The notes under the pieces are model-generated. The model saw only the letters and a program-made list of their open reading frames with translations, made no database searches and had not been told where the DNA came from. The translations under genes and the position numbers were made by a program. Positions 35,501-44,773 of a DNA stretch of 64,000 nt are shown here, piece after piece. Position 1 is the first letter of the stretch; each line of letters begins with the position of its first letter. This DNA comes from Diaphorobacter limosus (GTDB lineage Bacteria > Pseudomonadota > Gammaproteobacteria > Burkholderiales > Burkholderiaceae_C): positions 1,830,501 through 1,894,500 of the forward strand of contig NZ_CP136921.1 of NCBI RefSeq assembly GCF_033100095.1. Direction: 5' to 3'.

Positions 35501-38456
35501 TGTACAGCGGGATGCCGATGCGCAGGTGCTCAATCACCTTGATCGCCTCGTCCGTGGAGGGCAAGACTTCAAGCGCCTCGGATTCATCGGCCTCATCGCC
35601 AGCGGCCACGGCCTCGGGCGGCTCGGCCTCGCCTGGCTGGCCCACGCCTTCGACCGCATCCACCGGAATGTCAAGAGCAAAGCCATCGTCCAACGGACTG
35701 GGCTGGTGCAACACCTCTTCGGCGGCCGTGTCGGCAACAGCCAACCCCGTGGGCTCGGACTGCGGCTCGGTCACATCGTCGGCCTGGGCCTGCAGCGCCT
35801 GCTCGAAGACAGCGAAATCCAGTTCGTCCAGCAGTACGGTTTCGGTCACATCGACGGCGGGCGGCACCGACGCCGCAAAGTCTGGCAGCTCGATGCAGGT
35901 GTCGGCAAAATCCTGCTGCGGCCCATCGCCATGGTCCTCCAGGCCGGGCTCGGCATTGGCCGACGGTGCCGACTCGGCCTCATCGGCCACGACCGGCGGC
36001 AGCGCCGGCTCCGGACTGGGTTCGACCTCCATCAGGAATTCGCTGGCGGCTGTCAGCGGCAGCAGGGTGCCCTGCTCGCGCATGGCCGTGGCGGCGGTGC
36101 CAAAGGGCAGCGCCTGCCAGTGACCGGCGACGCCGGCCTCGATGTCATCGGCCCAGCGGCCAAAGGCCTGCAGCGCCTCGTCGGACAGCTGCAGCAGCGG
36201 CGCCGACATGGGCTTTTCCTCGGCCAGCCAGGCATTGAGCGTTTGCTCCATGGCCCAGGCTGCCTCACCGAACTCGGCCAGGCCCACCATGCGCGCGCTG
36301 CCCTTGAGGGTGTGGAAGGCGCGGCGCAGCGTGGTCTGCTCGCTCAAGTCGCCCGGGGCGGCGTGCAATGCCTGCACGGCCGCCAGGCCGGTGGCCACGA
36401 CTTCGCGCGCCTCCTCCAGGAAGATATCCAGGAGCTCTGCATCGTCGTCGGCATCGTCATCGGCGCCCGCATCGGGCAGTGTCACCGCGGCCACAGGGAC
36501 CAGCGGGGTCGGCGCGACCTCGGGCTGCGGCAACACCGGCGCAGCATGGACGGCAAGATCCAACGGGGCTGGCTCGGCAGGCTGCGGCACCACTGCTTGC
36601 GGCGCGGGTTCTGGCTCTGACTCAGGCGCGGGCGACTGCGCCTGGGCTGGCGCGGCTGCGCTCGGCTCCGGCTGCCCCACGGGCGCGCGTCCCATGACGA
36701 TGCGCAGCTCTCCCAGCTCCTGGTCATAGACAAACAGCTTGCGCGCCATGGCACGCTGATAGCTCAGCATGTCGATGAGAAAACCCAGGGCGCCCAGGCT
36801 GTTACCCAGCTTCTCGAATACCTGCTGTCGCTCCTCGGGCGCCACCTCGCCCACCAGCAGCCGCTCCACCATGTCGCGCATGCGCACCACGGCCAGCGAT
36901 GCCTGGTCCAGGCCCAGCAGCGACAGCACGCCGCGCATTTGCTGCAGGCCGCCAGGCACGCCGGCCAGGGGCGCCAGATCGTCGGGCTGGCGGAAGAACT
37001 GATCCATGGACTTTTCGGCCTCGGCCATGGTGGCGCGCAGCTCACCGACCACGCTGCCCATGGTCTGCTGGTCGCTGACACGGCGGTACAGCTCCTCCAT
37101 CCAGGACTCCAGCGGTTGCGACTGGCCGCCCGCGACAACGCTGTCCAGGCGCTCGGCCAGGCGCTCGGCGCGCTGGCCCATGGCGTCACGGGAGGCGTCG
37201 AGCTCCTCGAACGAGGCCTGCAGGTACAGCACGGCAGTGGCCACCTCCATGGCCAGGGCCGCTGGCGGGGGTTCACCGCTGCGCAGCGTGACGTCCAGCA
37301 CATGCGTCAATGCCTGCGCCAGGCGCTCGCTTTCGGGGCACAGCTTGCGCAGCGAATCGCACACCAGGCTGAACTGATCCACCGCCGGCTTGAGTTTGTT
37401 GCGATCTCCGCCGGCCAGGCCCGACCAGGTTTCGGTGGCCGCGGCAATGCGCTTGCGTGCCTGTGCCAGCAGGGCCGGGTCGAACAGGCCAAAGCGTGGC
37501 CGTTCGTAGTCCACCGGCGGGTGGCGCTGCAGACCAAAGCTCTGGCGCACGGCCTGCAGTGCCGGCGTGGCGGCCGCGGCCGTCGGCTCGGGCGCCGCCT
37601 GCGCACAGAAAAACAGCAGATCCTGCAACAGACGCTCAGTGATGCCGTGCTCGCCCTTGGCCAGCGTGGCGTACTGCATGAGCACGCGCGATGCGACGCG
37701 CTTGGCGTACAGATCGGGCTTGAGCGCCTGCTGCGCCAGGGCCTCGAAGAAGCCGGCGCAGACCGTCCAGAACATGCGCACCTGGGGCTCTGCCTGGGCC
37801 GCGGCAAAACCCTGGGAGATGGCCCGCATGTCTGCGGCCGCATCCGGGTCGGCGTTCTTGACGATGCGCAGCACGGCGCTGTCCAGGCGCGAGCGCGCCT
37901 CGGCGCCATAGGGCAGCGGGGCCACGCCCACGGGCAAGGCCGGGGCCTGCACGGGCGCGTTCATGGGCCACAGATCGGCCGGGTGCACGCGATCGACGCC
38001 AGCCAGGGCCTGCACGTCGCGGTACTGCGGAAACAAGGCGACCGGTGAAATGCGCTGACCCGCCAGCACGCATTCCAGGTATTCGATCAGCGCAAAGCTG
38101 GCGCGCTCTATGGTGCGGGCGGCATCGTCGCTGCACAACTCGGGGCGGTGCACGAAGCGCTGCACGGCGGCCTCCATCGCGCGCAGCAGCAGTGCCGGCG
38201 ACTCCATGCCCACCATCGTCAGCGCGCCACCGGCCTGGTGCAGCTGCTGGCGCGCAATGCGCAGTGCAGCGGCATCGAGCGCCGCAAGGTCTGACTGGCG
38301 CGCCATCTCGGCGTCGCGCACAAAGCGGCGCATGGACTTGGCAACACCCTCCAGGGATTTGCGCAGCTCGTCGAGCACCCATGCCAGCGGCCCGAGATCC
38401 TGCTCGTTCTGAGTCCCGTCGGCGCCCGTTGCGGTTGCGGCGTCAAGAGATGACAT
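32523..38456 (-). CDS. pilL: PilL/ChpA hybrid chemotaxis kinase of the twitching-motility system
   Basis: A 1977-residue CheA-like hybrid kinase controlling type IV pilus extension and surface responses. In order: a FimL-like N-terminal region (1-600) and Pro/Glu linkers; phosphotransfer domains with His715 (FHTLKGSARMVG), His1023 (AHSLAGSSATVG) and His1237 (LHTLKGSARLAG); dimerisation (about 1360-1430); an ATPase domain (HLLRNCAGHGIE, GRGIGMD); a CheW domain (about 1675-1805); and a receiver with Asp1902 (VVLSDIEMPRMDG). The ATG at 38456 is preferred to an upstream TTG. P. aeruginosa ChpA is longer with more phosphotransfer domains. It lies downstream of pilJ. Confidence 0.95.
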   Translation of the reverse strand: MSSLDAATATGADGTQNEQDLGPLAWVLDELRKSLEGVAKSMRRFVRDAEMARQSDLAALDAAALRIARQQLHQAGGALTMVGMESPALLLRAMEAAVQRFVHRPELCSDDAARTIERASFALIEYLECVLAGQRISPVALFPQYRDVQALAGVDRVHPADLWPMNAPVQAPALPVGVAPLPYGAEARSRLDSAVLRIVKNADPDAAADMRAISQGFAAAQAEPQVRMFWTVCAGFFEALAQQALKPDLYAKRVASRVLMQYATLAKGEHGITERLLQDLLFFCAQAAPEPTAAAATPALQAVRQSFGLQRHPPVDYERPRFGLFDPALLAQARKRIAAATETWSGLAGGDRNKLKPAVDQFSLVCDSLRKLCPESERLAQALTHVLDVTLRSGEPPPAALAMEVATAVLYLQASFEELDASRDAMGQRAERLAERLDSVVAGGQSQPLESWMEELYRRVSDQQTMGSVVGELRATMAEAEKSMDQFFRQPDDLAPLAGVPGGLQQMRGVLSLLGLDQASLAVVRMRDMVERLLVGEVAPEERQQVFEKLGNSLGALGFLIDMLSYQRAMARKLFVYDQELGELRIVMGRAPVGQPEPSAAAPAQAQSPAPESEPEPAPQAVVPQPAEPAPLDLAVHAAPVLPQPEVAPTPLVPVAAVTLPDAGADDDADDDAELLDIFLEEAREVVATGLAAVQALHAAPGDLSEQTTLRRAFHTLKGSARMVGLAEFGEAAWAMEQTLNAWLAEEKPMSAPLLQLSDEALQAFGRWADDIEAGVAGHWQALPFGTAATAMREQGTLLPLTAASEFLMEVEPSPEPALPPVVADEAESAPSANAEPGLEDHGDGPQQDFADTCIELPDFAASVPPAVDVTETVLLDELDFAVFEQALQAQADDVTEPQSEPTGLAVADTAAEEVLHQPSPLDDGFALDIPVDAVEGVGQPGEAEPPEAVAAGDEADESEALEVLPSTDEAIKVIEHLRIGIPLYNVYLNEADEWSRRLATELQEWSLELHRPVPEAAVALAHSLAGSSATVGFAALSDLARQLEHALQHVQLLPHGLAEHAQACNAAADDIRRLLHQFAAGFLKEPNPSVRERLAAVLRIEVSSGAAPLEAMAQSPDTLELEFGDLAMQDEVADLPTEPSGQTSEPADDQPDAAGQDLEAGFEHDRAIDEAIARAVAAVDDIDDDIDALDVIDPDLFPIFEEEAAELLPALGSALRQWAARPENLSARNELLRALHTLKGSARLAGAMRLGEMAHRMETAVEQIGTNGVTTAAVEPLLASLDVLQADLDVLRTIGAQPLSEPMVVSAPEAATPASAAAVPQLPAAATPVASPLSWRVPASASATVPAQRAATQSVRVRAQLLDRLVNQAGEVMISRSRLDARLGQMRASLADLTGNLERLRQQLRDIEVQAETQMQSRLALSKDVAAGFDPLEFDRFTRVQELTRMMAESVNDVATVQRNLQRSMEGAEDDLIAQGRQARELQRDLLRTRMVEFESIAERLYAVVRQASKETGKQIKLDISGGSIEMDRGVLDRMAPAFEHLLRNCAGHGIEAPETRVAAGKPAVGTITIALRHEGNDVSVEFSDDGAGLDLERIRARAVAQGLIAPDEPITATQAANLIFRPGFTTASEVTGLSGRGIGMDVVRAELNALGGRIETQTEAGKGSSFRMLLPLTTAVTQVVMLRAGGLTLGVPANLVEVVRRSPVAQVDAAYASQWFAEGSESLPFYWAGALMQSAPRSTEVAGKTRPVIILRSASQRLALHVDEVLGNQEVVVKNLGPQLSRLPGVAGMSVLASGAVVLIYNPVALATVYGEQARAAMLAPAAQDAGMVADITRAGMSAPASVAQLDQVPLVLVVDDSITVRRVTQRLLQREGYRVALATDGLQALARLQQERPAVVLSDIEMPRMDGFDLARNIRADAALADLPIIMITSRIAQKHRDHAAQLGVNHYLGKPYSDEELLSLVGHYAQLTVAQGG

Positions 38457-38501
38457 GGATGCGTCCCCGGCTGCTTGAGCCAATGCGTTGATGAGATGGC
38501 G

Positions 38502-40745
38502 TCAAGCGATCTTGAATCGGGCCACGGACTGGCGCAGCTCGTCGGCCATGCGCGAGAGCTCGCGCACCTGCTGCGCCGTGGCGCGCGTGCCCTCACCCGT
38601 CTGCTCGGTCACGGCAAAGATGTGCTGGATGTTGTCGGCCACGCCGTTGGCCAGCTCCGCTTCTTTAGAAGCAGAGGATGAAATCTGCTCAATCAGCTCA
38701 GCCAGCCTGCGCGAGACGCTATCAATTTCGCTGAGTGCGGTGCCGGCGCTGTCGGACAGTCGCGCGCCCTCGACCACGCCCTGGGTGGAGCGCTCCATCG
38801 CGGCCACGGCATCCTGGGTGTCGGTCTGAATGGCCTTCACCAGCGCCGAGATCTGGCGCGTGGCGTCGGCCGAGCGCTCGGCCAGGCGCTGCACTTCCTC
38901 GGCCACCACCGAGAAGCCGCGGCCGGCCTCGCCCGCCGACGCGGCCTGGATGGCTGCATTCAGCGCCAGCACGTTGGTCTGCTCGGTAATGTCGGAAATC
39001 AGCTCGGTGATCTCGCCGATCTCCTGCGACGATTCGCCCAGGCGCTTGATGCGCTTGGAGGTGTCCTGGATCTGGTCACGGATGGCGTTCATGCCGCCGA
39101 TGGTGTTCTGCACCGCGCGCAGGCCCTGGTCAGCCGCCTGCAGCGACTGGCGCGCCACGGCGGCCGATTCCTGCGCCTGCGACGACACCTGGTTGATGCG
39201 CGAAGCCATGTCCAGCACCGAGCGGCCGGTCTCGCGGATCTCGCGCAGCTGCTCGGTCGAAGCCGCCAGCAGCTCGGTCGAAGTGCTGTCCACCTGCGCC
39301 GTGGTCTGCGCCACGCGCGCCGCCGTGTTCTGCACGCTGCCCACCAGCAGGCGCAGCTCCTCCACGGTGTAGTTCACCGAGTCTGCAATGGCGCCGGTGA
39401 TGTCCTCGGTCACCGTGGCCTCCTGCGTCAAATCGCCCTCGGCCACCGACTGCAGCTCGTTCATTAGGCGCAGGATGGCGGCCTGGTTGGCGTCGTTGAC
39501 GCGCTTGGCCTCCTGCTCCTGGCGCTTGGCATCGATCTGCAGCGCCTCGGCGGCCACCTGGCGGCCGCGGCTGTCGAGCAGCTGCACGCGCGAGACGCCC
39601 ACGCCGCACAGCAGCACGAACAGGCCCGCCACGACCAGGGCGGCAATCTGCCCCGGCCCCACGCCGGACTGCGCGGACAGCTTGTCCTGCAGGGTTTCGA
39701 GCTGGCGGCGCAGCGGCTCGCTGTCGGCCACGATGGCCGCCTGCGCCTGGCGTGCCGCCGCCAGGCCTTGCAGGTTGCCCAGGATGGCGCCGGCCTGCGT
39801 GCGTGTCTGGTCAAAGAGCGTGATCAATGCCTGCAGCTGCTCGCGCGTCTGCGCGTCGCGCGTGCCGGCCAGCAGGCTCTGGGCGATCTCCTTGAAGGAA
39901 TTCAAGTCCTTGCCGAGCAGGAACACCGACTCGGGGTTCACACCCTCGGCGGCCTGGAACTCGTTGGCTGACTTGCCGATGCGCTGCGTCAACATCACCA
40001 GCTGGCCGGCGGCCGAAATGTCGGCCGCCGGCGCGGCGTTCTGCAGCTTCAGCGCGGCAATGCCCTCGGCGCTCTCCAGCAGGGCCGGAGACTGCTGGTT
40101 GATGGCGCGCAAGGCCTCACCCACCTGGGTCAGGATGGCCTTTTGCCCCAACAGCAGGCCGGCATTGCGTTCGGCCCGCTCCACCAGCGGGTTCATCGCT
40201 TCGAGCTCGGGCTTGAAGGATTCGCCCAGCGCCTGCACACCCAGTTCGGCATCGCCGGCGTTGAGCGCACGCAGATTGCGCGCCAGCACGTCGGCACTGT
40301 CCTTCATGTCGGCAATGGCCTGCGGCTGCCCTGCCAGTGCCTGCGACACCGACTTGGCCAAGCGTTGCGACTGCATCAGCGACTGCCCCATGGCGGCCAG
40401 CTGCTTGGCAGACCGACTTGACTGCTGCAGCGCCCAGCCGGCAATCAGCGCCAGCAGCACCAGGCCCACGCCCAGCAGGATCAGCAGGCGCCGCTGGTGC
40501 GTCCCGGTGCTGGCACTGCCGAGCAGGGGCAGGCTGATCTGCTCTTGTTCAGCCACGCCGGGCTCGGGCTTGCGCACGGTGTCGCCATAGTCGCCGAGGA
40601 CGCTGGGCATGCCGTCGGCCTGGTAGGCCTGTGACAGAACACCGGCGGAGATCGAGTCCTGGATGATGTCCGGCTGGCCCAAATCAGCATCGCCTTGGAC
40701 AGGCTTGCGCAAAAACAGTTTTTCCAGTGGATTGACGACGGACAT
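38502..40745 (-). CDS. pilJ: PilJ methyl-accepting chemotaxis protein
   Basis: A 747-residue receptor. A cytoplasmic N-terminus of about 85 residues is followed by TM1 ([20 protein letters not shown]), a periplasmic region with two PilJ-type domains (motifs MSQSQRLAK- and [13 protein letters not shown]), TM2 ([19 protein letters not shown]), HAMP, and a signalling domain with hairpin tip [20 protein letters not shown] and [19 protein letters not shown]. It reports to PilL through PilI. Start chosen at the second ATG (MSVVNPLEK). It lies between pilI and pilL. Confidence 0.95.
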   Translation of the reverse strand: MSVVNPLEKLFLRKPVQGDADLGQPDIIQDSISAGVLSQAYQADGMPSVLGDYGDTVRKPEPGVAEQEQISLPLLGSASTGTHQRRLLILLGVGLVLLALIAGWALQQSSRSAKQLAAMGQSLMQSQRLAKSVSQALAGQPQAIADMKDSADVLARNLRALNAGDAELGVQALGESFKPELEAMNPLVERAERNAGLLLGQKAILTQVGEALRAINQQSPALLESAEGIAALKLQNAAPAADISAAGQLVMLTQRIGKSANEFQAAEGVNPESVFLLGKDLNSFKEIAQSLLAGTRDAQTREQLQALITLFDQTRTQAGAILGNLQGLAAARQAQAAIVADSEPLRRQLETLQDKLSAQSGVGPGQIAALVVAGLFVLLCGVGVSRVQLLDSRGRQVAAEALQIDAKRQEQEAKRVNDANQAAILRLMNELQSVAEGDLTQEATVTEDITGAIADSVNYTVEELRLLVGSVQNTAARVAQTTAQVDSTSTELLAASTEQLREIRETGRSVLDMASRINQVSSQAQESAAVARQSLQAADQGLRAVQNTIGGMNAIRDQIQDTSKRIKRLGESSQEIGEITELISDITEQTNVLALNAAIQAASAGEAGRGFSVVAEEVQRLAERSADATRQISALVKAIQTDTQDAVAAMERSTQGVVEGARLSDSAGTALSEIDSVSRRLAELIEQISSSASKEAELANGVADNIQHIFAVTEQTGEGTRATAQQVRELSRMADELRQSVARFKIA

Positions 40746-40763
40746 GTTCTGCCTCACAAAAAT

Positions 40764-41291
40764 TCATGCGCTGATGCTGAGAAACGTCGGGTGCTGCGCC
40801 AAGGCCTGCAGGCTCAGCTCCTGCCAGCGCGTGCCCTGTGCATCGACATAGGTGTTGCCCCAATAAGCGGCGGCCTCGGCGGCCGGCGGCTCGGAGGCGA
40901 CAAACGCCTGAGCGCCGCGCAGCCCCACCAGCCTGTCCACCAACAGCGCGGCATTCACCTCCAGGGCGGCGTTCAAGGCCAGCAGGCTGGATTCGAACAG
41001 CGCCTGCTCCGGGCGCGCAGGCGAGCCGCCCAACAGGCCCGCCAGATCCACCACCCCGGTGAGCGTGCCGCGCAAATTGGCCACGCCCAAAAACCACGGT
41101 TGGGTATAGGGGACGGGCTGCACGCCGGTCCAGGAAAAGATCTCGCCCGACTGCGCCAGGGGCAACAGGAAATGCTGCGCGCCAGACTCCACGGCCAGCC
41201 AGGAGGCGACGGCCACGCCCTCGGCCTTGGCGGCCTGCAGGCGCGCGGCCAGCCTGGTCTGCAGCTCCTTCAGGGCTTCGCGATTGGCCAT
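40764..41291 (-). CDS. pilI: PilI CheW-like adaptor
   Basis: A 175-residue CheW-domain protein coupling PilJ to the PilL kinase in the cytoplasm. The CheW-type core contains PVPYTQPWFLGVANLRGTLT and VVDLAGLLG. It lies 4 bases after pilH and 18 before pilJ. Length and position match PilI of P. aeruginosa. Confidence 0.92.
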   Translation of the reverse strand: MANREALKELQTRLAARLQAAKAEGVAVASWLAVESGAQHFLLPLAQSGEIFSWTGVQPVPYTQPWFLGVANLRGTLTGVVDLAGLLGGSPARPEQALFESSLLALNAALEVNAALLVDRLVGLRGAQAFVASEPPAAEAAAYWGNTYVDAQGTRWQELSLQALAQHPTFLSISA

Positions 41292-41295
41292 GGTG

Positions 41296-41661
41296 TCAGT
41301 TCAGCGCGTCGATCTTGGCCTGCAGCTCCGCAGGATCGACCGGCTTGGTGATGTAGCCACGCGCGCCCTGGCGCATGCCCCAGACGCGGTCTGTTTCCTG
41401 GTTCTTGCTGGTGCACATGATCACCGGCACATCGGCATACAGCGGGTCGCGCGTGATGGAGCGCGTGAGCTGGAAGCCGTTCTGGCCGGGCATGACCACG
41501 TCCATCAGGATCAGATCCGGCTTGTCCTCGGCCAGGCGGCGCAAGGCCTCTTCGCCGTTTTCGGCGGTGCGCACCTGCATACCCTTTTTTTGCAGCAGGT
41601 CGGTCAGGTACAGCAACTCGGTCTTCGAGTCGTCCACGACCAGCACTTTGCGGATAGCCAT
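41296..41661 (-). CDS. pilH: PilH single-domain response regulator
   Basis: A 121-residue CheY-like receiver. It has the acidic pair in LVVDDSKTE, the phospho-accepting Asp in LILMDVVMPGQNG, and Lys in YITKPVDP. It has no output domain. In the pil-chp system PilH works with PilL and counteracts or buffers PilG. AGGAG lies 8 bases upstream of the ATG; a GTG one codon earlier is also possible. It overlaps the pilG stop. Confidence 0.93.
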   Translation of the reverse strand: MAIRKVLVVDDSKTELLYLTDLLQKKGMQVRTAENGEEALRRLAEDKPDLILMDVVMPGQNGFQLTRSITRDPLYADVPVIMCTSKNQETDRVWGMRQGARGYITKPVDPAELQAKIDALN

Positions 41662-42059
41662 CACATCACTCCTTGTTGCGCATTGGCAAATTGCTGCACG
41701 GCCAGCAGCAGCTGGTCTTTGGTGAAGGGTTTGGTGAGGTATTCCTGGCAGCCGACCATGCGCCCGCGCGCCTTGTCGAACACCCCGTCCTTGGAGGACA
41801 GCATGACCACCGGCGTATCGGAAAAGCGCGCGTTGCGCTTGATGATGGCGCAGGTCTGGTAGCCATCGAGCTTGGGCATCAGGATGTCGCAGAAGATCAG
41901 CTGGGGCTGGTAATCATTGACCTTGGACAAGGCGTCGAAGCCATCGTCGGCCAGCAACACCTCGTGACCGCCCTGCTTCAAAAAAATCTCGGCACTGCGC
42001 CGAATGGTGTTGCTGTCGTCCACCACGAGTACTCTGAAAGTGGTATCGCTTGTCGTCAT
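41661..42059 (-). CDS. pilG: PilG single-domain response regulator
   Basis: A 132-residue receiver-only protein: VLVVDDSNTIRR at the N-terminus, the phospho-accepting Asp in LIFCDILMPKLDGY, and YLTKPFTKDQLL near the C-terminus. PilG drives pilus extension in the type IV pilus chemosensory pathway. The ATG at 42059 is used; an upstream TTG at 42065 is closer to a GAGGAG sequence and could be the real start. It is the first pil gene, 67 bases after the rubredoxin gene. Confidence 0.93.
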   Translation of the reverse strand: MTTSDTTFRVLVVDDSNTIRRSAEIFLKQGGHEVLLADDGFDALSKVNDYQPQLIFCDILMPKLDGYQTCAIIKRNARFSDTPVVMLSSKDGVFDKARGRMVGCQEYLTKPFTKDQLLLAVQQFANAQQGVM

Positions 42060-42126
42060 AGCCAATTTCCCATTGCTCCTCTTAGGCGGTCAAAACACCA
42101 GGCCGGCCATCGCCGCGCCCGCCATC

Positions 42127-42300
42127 TCATATTTCGACCATCTCGAAATCCTGCTTGCCGGCCCCACATTCCGGGCATGTCCAGCTCGCCGGGATGTCCG
42201 CCCAACGGGTGCCTGGCGCTATGCCGTCCTCGGGGCAACCCTCTGCCTCGTCATAGATCCAGCCGCACACCACGCACATCCAGGTCTTCAGGTCGGTCAC
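42127..42300 (-). CDS. Rubredoxin
   Basis: A short gene (57 residues). The translation contains both iron-binding knuckles, [13 protein letters not shown] and [12 protein letters not shown], with the family core [14 protein letters not shown] between them. Rubredoxins carry one electron on a single Fe(Cys)4 centre. The GTG at 42300 is the only start that gives the usual N-terminus, because a stop codon lies in frame two codons upstream. Gene order rubredoxin-pilG is common in betaproteobacteria (recollection). The electron partner is not in the window. Confidence 0.93.
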   Translation of the reverse strand: MTDLKTWMCVVCGWIYDEAEGCPEDGIAPGTRWADIPASWTCPECGAGKQDFEMVEI

Positions 42301-42394
42301 AGCTTAAGGGGCACTTACATAGAATGCAACGATTGTATCTAGTCATGACTGCGGGATGCTGTTTTCACGCCACCGGTTACGCTGGCACCCGACC

Positions 42395-43327
42395 ATGAGC
42401 ACGATGACTTTCACCCCCCAAGACAATCCAGCCCCCGCCGATGACGATGCCATGCTGCCCGCCATCTGCGTGCTGGCCTTCAATGCCAACGACCCCTGCG
42501 GCGCGGGCGGCCTGGCGGCCGACATCGCGGCGGTGGCCTCGGTGGGCGGGCACCCGGCACCGGTGGTGACCGGTGCCTATATCCGCGACAGCGCCGAGAT
42601 CCACGACCACTGCGCCTTTGACGACGATGCCGTGGCCGACCAGGCGCGCGCCGTTCTCGAGGACATGGCCGTGCAGGCCATCAAGGTGGGTTTTGTCGGC
42701 AGCCCGGAGAACCTGAGCGCCATCGCCGAGATTGCCACCGACTATCCCGAAATCCCGGTAGTCGCCTACATGCCCGACCTGTCCTGGTGGCACGACGACC
42801 TGATAGACCAATACCAGGACGCCTTCCTGGAGTTGCTGCTGCCCCAGACCTCGGTGTTGGTGGGCAACCACAGCACGCTGTGGCGCTGGCTGCTGCCGGA
42901 CTGGAGCAGCGAGCGCGCCCCCACGGCGCGCGACCTGGCCATGGCGGTCGCCGACAGCGGCGTGCCCTACCTGCTGGTGACCGGCATTCCCGCGGCCGAG
43001 CAGCATATCGAGAACACCCTCACCTCGGCCCAGACCGTGCTGGGCAGCGGGCGCTTCGAGCGCTTCGAGGCCACCTTCGTCGGCGCCGGCGACACCCTGT
43101 CGGCCACGCTGGCCGCACTGGTGGCCAGCGGCAACGACCTGGGCGAGGCCACGAGCGAGGCCCTGACCTACCTCGACGGCTGCCTGGAGCATGGCTTCAG
43201 GCCCGGCATGGGCCATGTGCTGCCCGACCGGATGTTCTGGGCCGAGCCCGATGAGGACGACAATAGTGAAGAGCCCGCGCCCACCGCGGCGGATTTTGAT
43301 TTTCCACCCCATGACACACAGCACTGA
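42395..43327 (+). CDS. ThiD-like (hydroxymethylpyrimidine kinase family) protein
   Basis: A 310-residue protein of the ribokinase/ThiD fold: [20 protein letters not shown] aligns with the ThiD start, and [14 protein letters not shown] with the anion hole. It differs from true ThiD: the GSD-type N-terminal motif reads NANDPCG, the QNT motif is absent, and the GTGC loop reads GAGD, as in sugar and pyridoxal kinases. The tail (about residues 285-310) is acidic. A thiamin role is therefore uncertain. It is divergent from rubredoxin and its 3' end overlaps hemL by 17 bases. The ATG at 42395 is the likely start. Confidence 0.8.
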   Translation: MSTMTFTPQDNPAPADDDAMLPAICVLAFNANDPCGAGGLAADIAAVASVGGHPAPVVTGAYIRDSAEIHDHCAFDDDAVADQARAVLEDMAVQAIKVGFVGSPENLSAIAEIATDYPEIPVVAYMPDLSWWHDDLIDQYQDAFLELLLPQTSVLVGNHSTLWRWLLPDWSSERAPTARDLAMAVADSGVPYLLVTGIPAAEQHIENTLTSAQTVLGSGRFERFEATFVGAGDTLSATLAALVASGNDLGEATSEALTYLDGCLEHGFRPGMGHVLPDRMFWAEPDEDDNSEEPAPTAADFDFPPHDTQH

Positions 43328-44615
43328 CCACAACCAAACCCTATTCGAACGCGCCAAGGCGCTGATCCCCGGCGGCGTGAACTCGCCCGTGCGCGCCTTT
43401 CGCGCCGTAGGCGGCACGCCGCGCTTCATCGCCCGCGCCCAAGGGCCCTACATGTGGGACGCCGACGGCAAGAAGTACATCGACTACATCGGCTCCTGGG
43501 GCCCGATGATCCTGGGCCACGGCCACCCGGCCGTGCTGGAGGCCGTGCAGAAGGCCGCCCTGGAAGGCTTCAGTTTTGGCGCCCCCACCGAGCGCGAGGT
43601 CGAACTGGCGGAAGAAATCATCCGCCATGTGCCATCGATGGAGATGATCCGCCTGGTCAGCTCGGGCACCGAAGCCGGCATGAGCGCCATCCGCCTGGCG
43701 CGCGGCGCCACCGGGCGCAGCAAAATCATCAAGTTCAACGGCTGCTACCACGGCCACGCCGATTCACTCCTGGTCAAGGCCGGCTCGGGCCTGGCCACCT
43801 TTGGCCACGCCACCAGCGCCGGCGTGCCGCCCGAGGTGGTGCAGCACACCCTGGTGCTCGAATACAACGACGTGGCCCAGCTCGAAGAGGCCTTCGCGCT
43901 GCACGGCAAGGATGTCGCCTGCGTGATCATGGAGCCGATTGCCGGCAACATGAACTTCGTGCGCGCTTCCACCGCCTTCATGCGCCGCGCACGCGAACTC
44001 TGCACGCAGAACGGCGCCCTGCTGGTCATCGACGAGGTCATGACCGGATTTCGCGTGGCCCTGGGCAGTGCGCAGGGCCTGTATGCGCAGCAGATTCCCG
44101 GCTTCAAACCCGACCTCACGGTGCTGGGCAAGGTGATTGGCGGCGGCATGCCGCTGGCGGCCTTTGGCGGGCCGCGCGCCATCATGGAGCAGCTGGCGCC
44201 GCTGGGCCCGGTGTACCAGGCGGGCACCTTGAGCGGCAACCCGGTGGCCACGGCCTGCGGCCTGGCGACGCTGCGCGAGATCGCCAAGCCCGGTTTTTAC
44301 GAGGCGCTGGCCACGCGCACGCGTTCGCTCGTCGATGGGCTGGCGGGTGCTGCCAAGGCCGCCGGCGTGCCGTTTTGCGCCGACAGCCAGGGCGGCATGT
44401 TCGGCTTCTTCCTCCTCCCCGAGCTGCCGCAGAACTACCCCGAGGTGCTGAAGACCGACGGCGCCAAATTCAACCAGCTATTCCACGGCCTGCTGGACGG
44501 CGGTGTATACATCGCCCCGGCGCTGTACGAGGCCGGCTTTGTGAGCAGCGCGCACAGCGCGCAAGACATAGAAGACACCGTGGCACTGGCGCGCGAGGTG
44601 TTTGCCAAACTATAA
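43311..44615 (+). CDS. hemL: Glutamate-1-semialdehyde 2,1-aminomutase
   Basis: A 434-residue pyridoxal-phosphate enzyme that converts glutamate-1-semialdehyde to 5-aminolevulinate in the C5 pathway of haem synthesis. The start [20 protein letters not shown] is diagnostic; the cofactor Lys is in [15 protein letters not shown], and the Asp for the ring nitrogen is in [12 protein letters not shown]. The ATG at 43311 lies inside the end of the ThiD-like gene. A strong terminator lies 51 bases downstream. Confidence 0.97.
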   Translation: MTHSTDHNQTLFERAKALIPGGVNSPVRAFRAVGGTPRFIARAQGPYMWDADGKKYIDYIGSWGPMILGHGHPAVLEAVQKAALEGFSFGAPTEREVELAEEIIRHVPSMEMIRLVSSGTEAGMSAIRLARGATGRSKIIKFNGCYHGHADSLLVKAGSGLATFGHATSAGVPPEVVQHTLVLEYNDVAQLEEAFALHGKDVACVIMEPIAGNMNFVRASTAFMRRARELCTQNGALLVIDEVMTGFRVALGSAQGLYAQQIPGFKPDLTVLGKVIGGGMPLAAFGGPRAIMEQLAPLGPVYQAGTLSGNPVATACGLATLREIAKPGFYEALATRTRSLVDGLAGAAKAAGVPFCADSQGGMFGFFLLPELPQNYPEVLKTDGAKFNQLFHGLLDGGVYIAPALYEAGFVSSAHSAQDIEDTVALAREVFAKL

Positions 44616-44620
44616 AAATA

Positions 44621-44656
44621 ATAGCTACTTGCGCTTGATGGATAAGCGCTGCAGCC
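44621..44656. repeat. Copy of the dispersed intergenic hairpin repeat (copy 5)
   Basis: The best-preserved copy: ATAGCTACTTGCGCTTGATGG then ATAAGCGCTGCAGCC. GCGCTT (44631-44636) pairs with AAGCGC (44644-44649). It sits between the hemL stop and the terminator. Confidence 0.7.
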
Positions 44657-44666
44657 TTATTTCATT

Positions 44667-44691
44667 AAAAAAGGCCCTTGCGGGCCTTTTT
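44667..44691. terminator. Bidirectional rho-independent terminator, hemL/purH
   Basis: GGCCC (44673-44677) and GGGCC (44682-44686) form the stem, with an A6 run before and T5 after, so it works for rightward hemL and leftward purH transcripts. Confidence 0.88.
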
Positions 44692-44773
44692 GCTTATTGG
44701 CTACGCAGGGCAGCAACATGCGCCATGGGCGCTGAGCGCGCGGGCAGCCGCGCAAGGGCCGCCCCGCCGCGCC

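Noticed and set aside
34563..36620. Long open frame on the plus strand opposite pilL
   Set aside because: It is a mirror of the pilL coding frame, rich in Arg/Gly/His, with no recognisable protein features; pilL is certain in the other direction.
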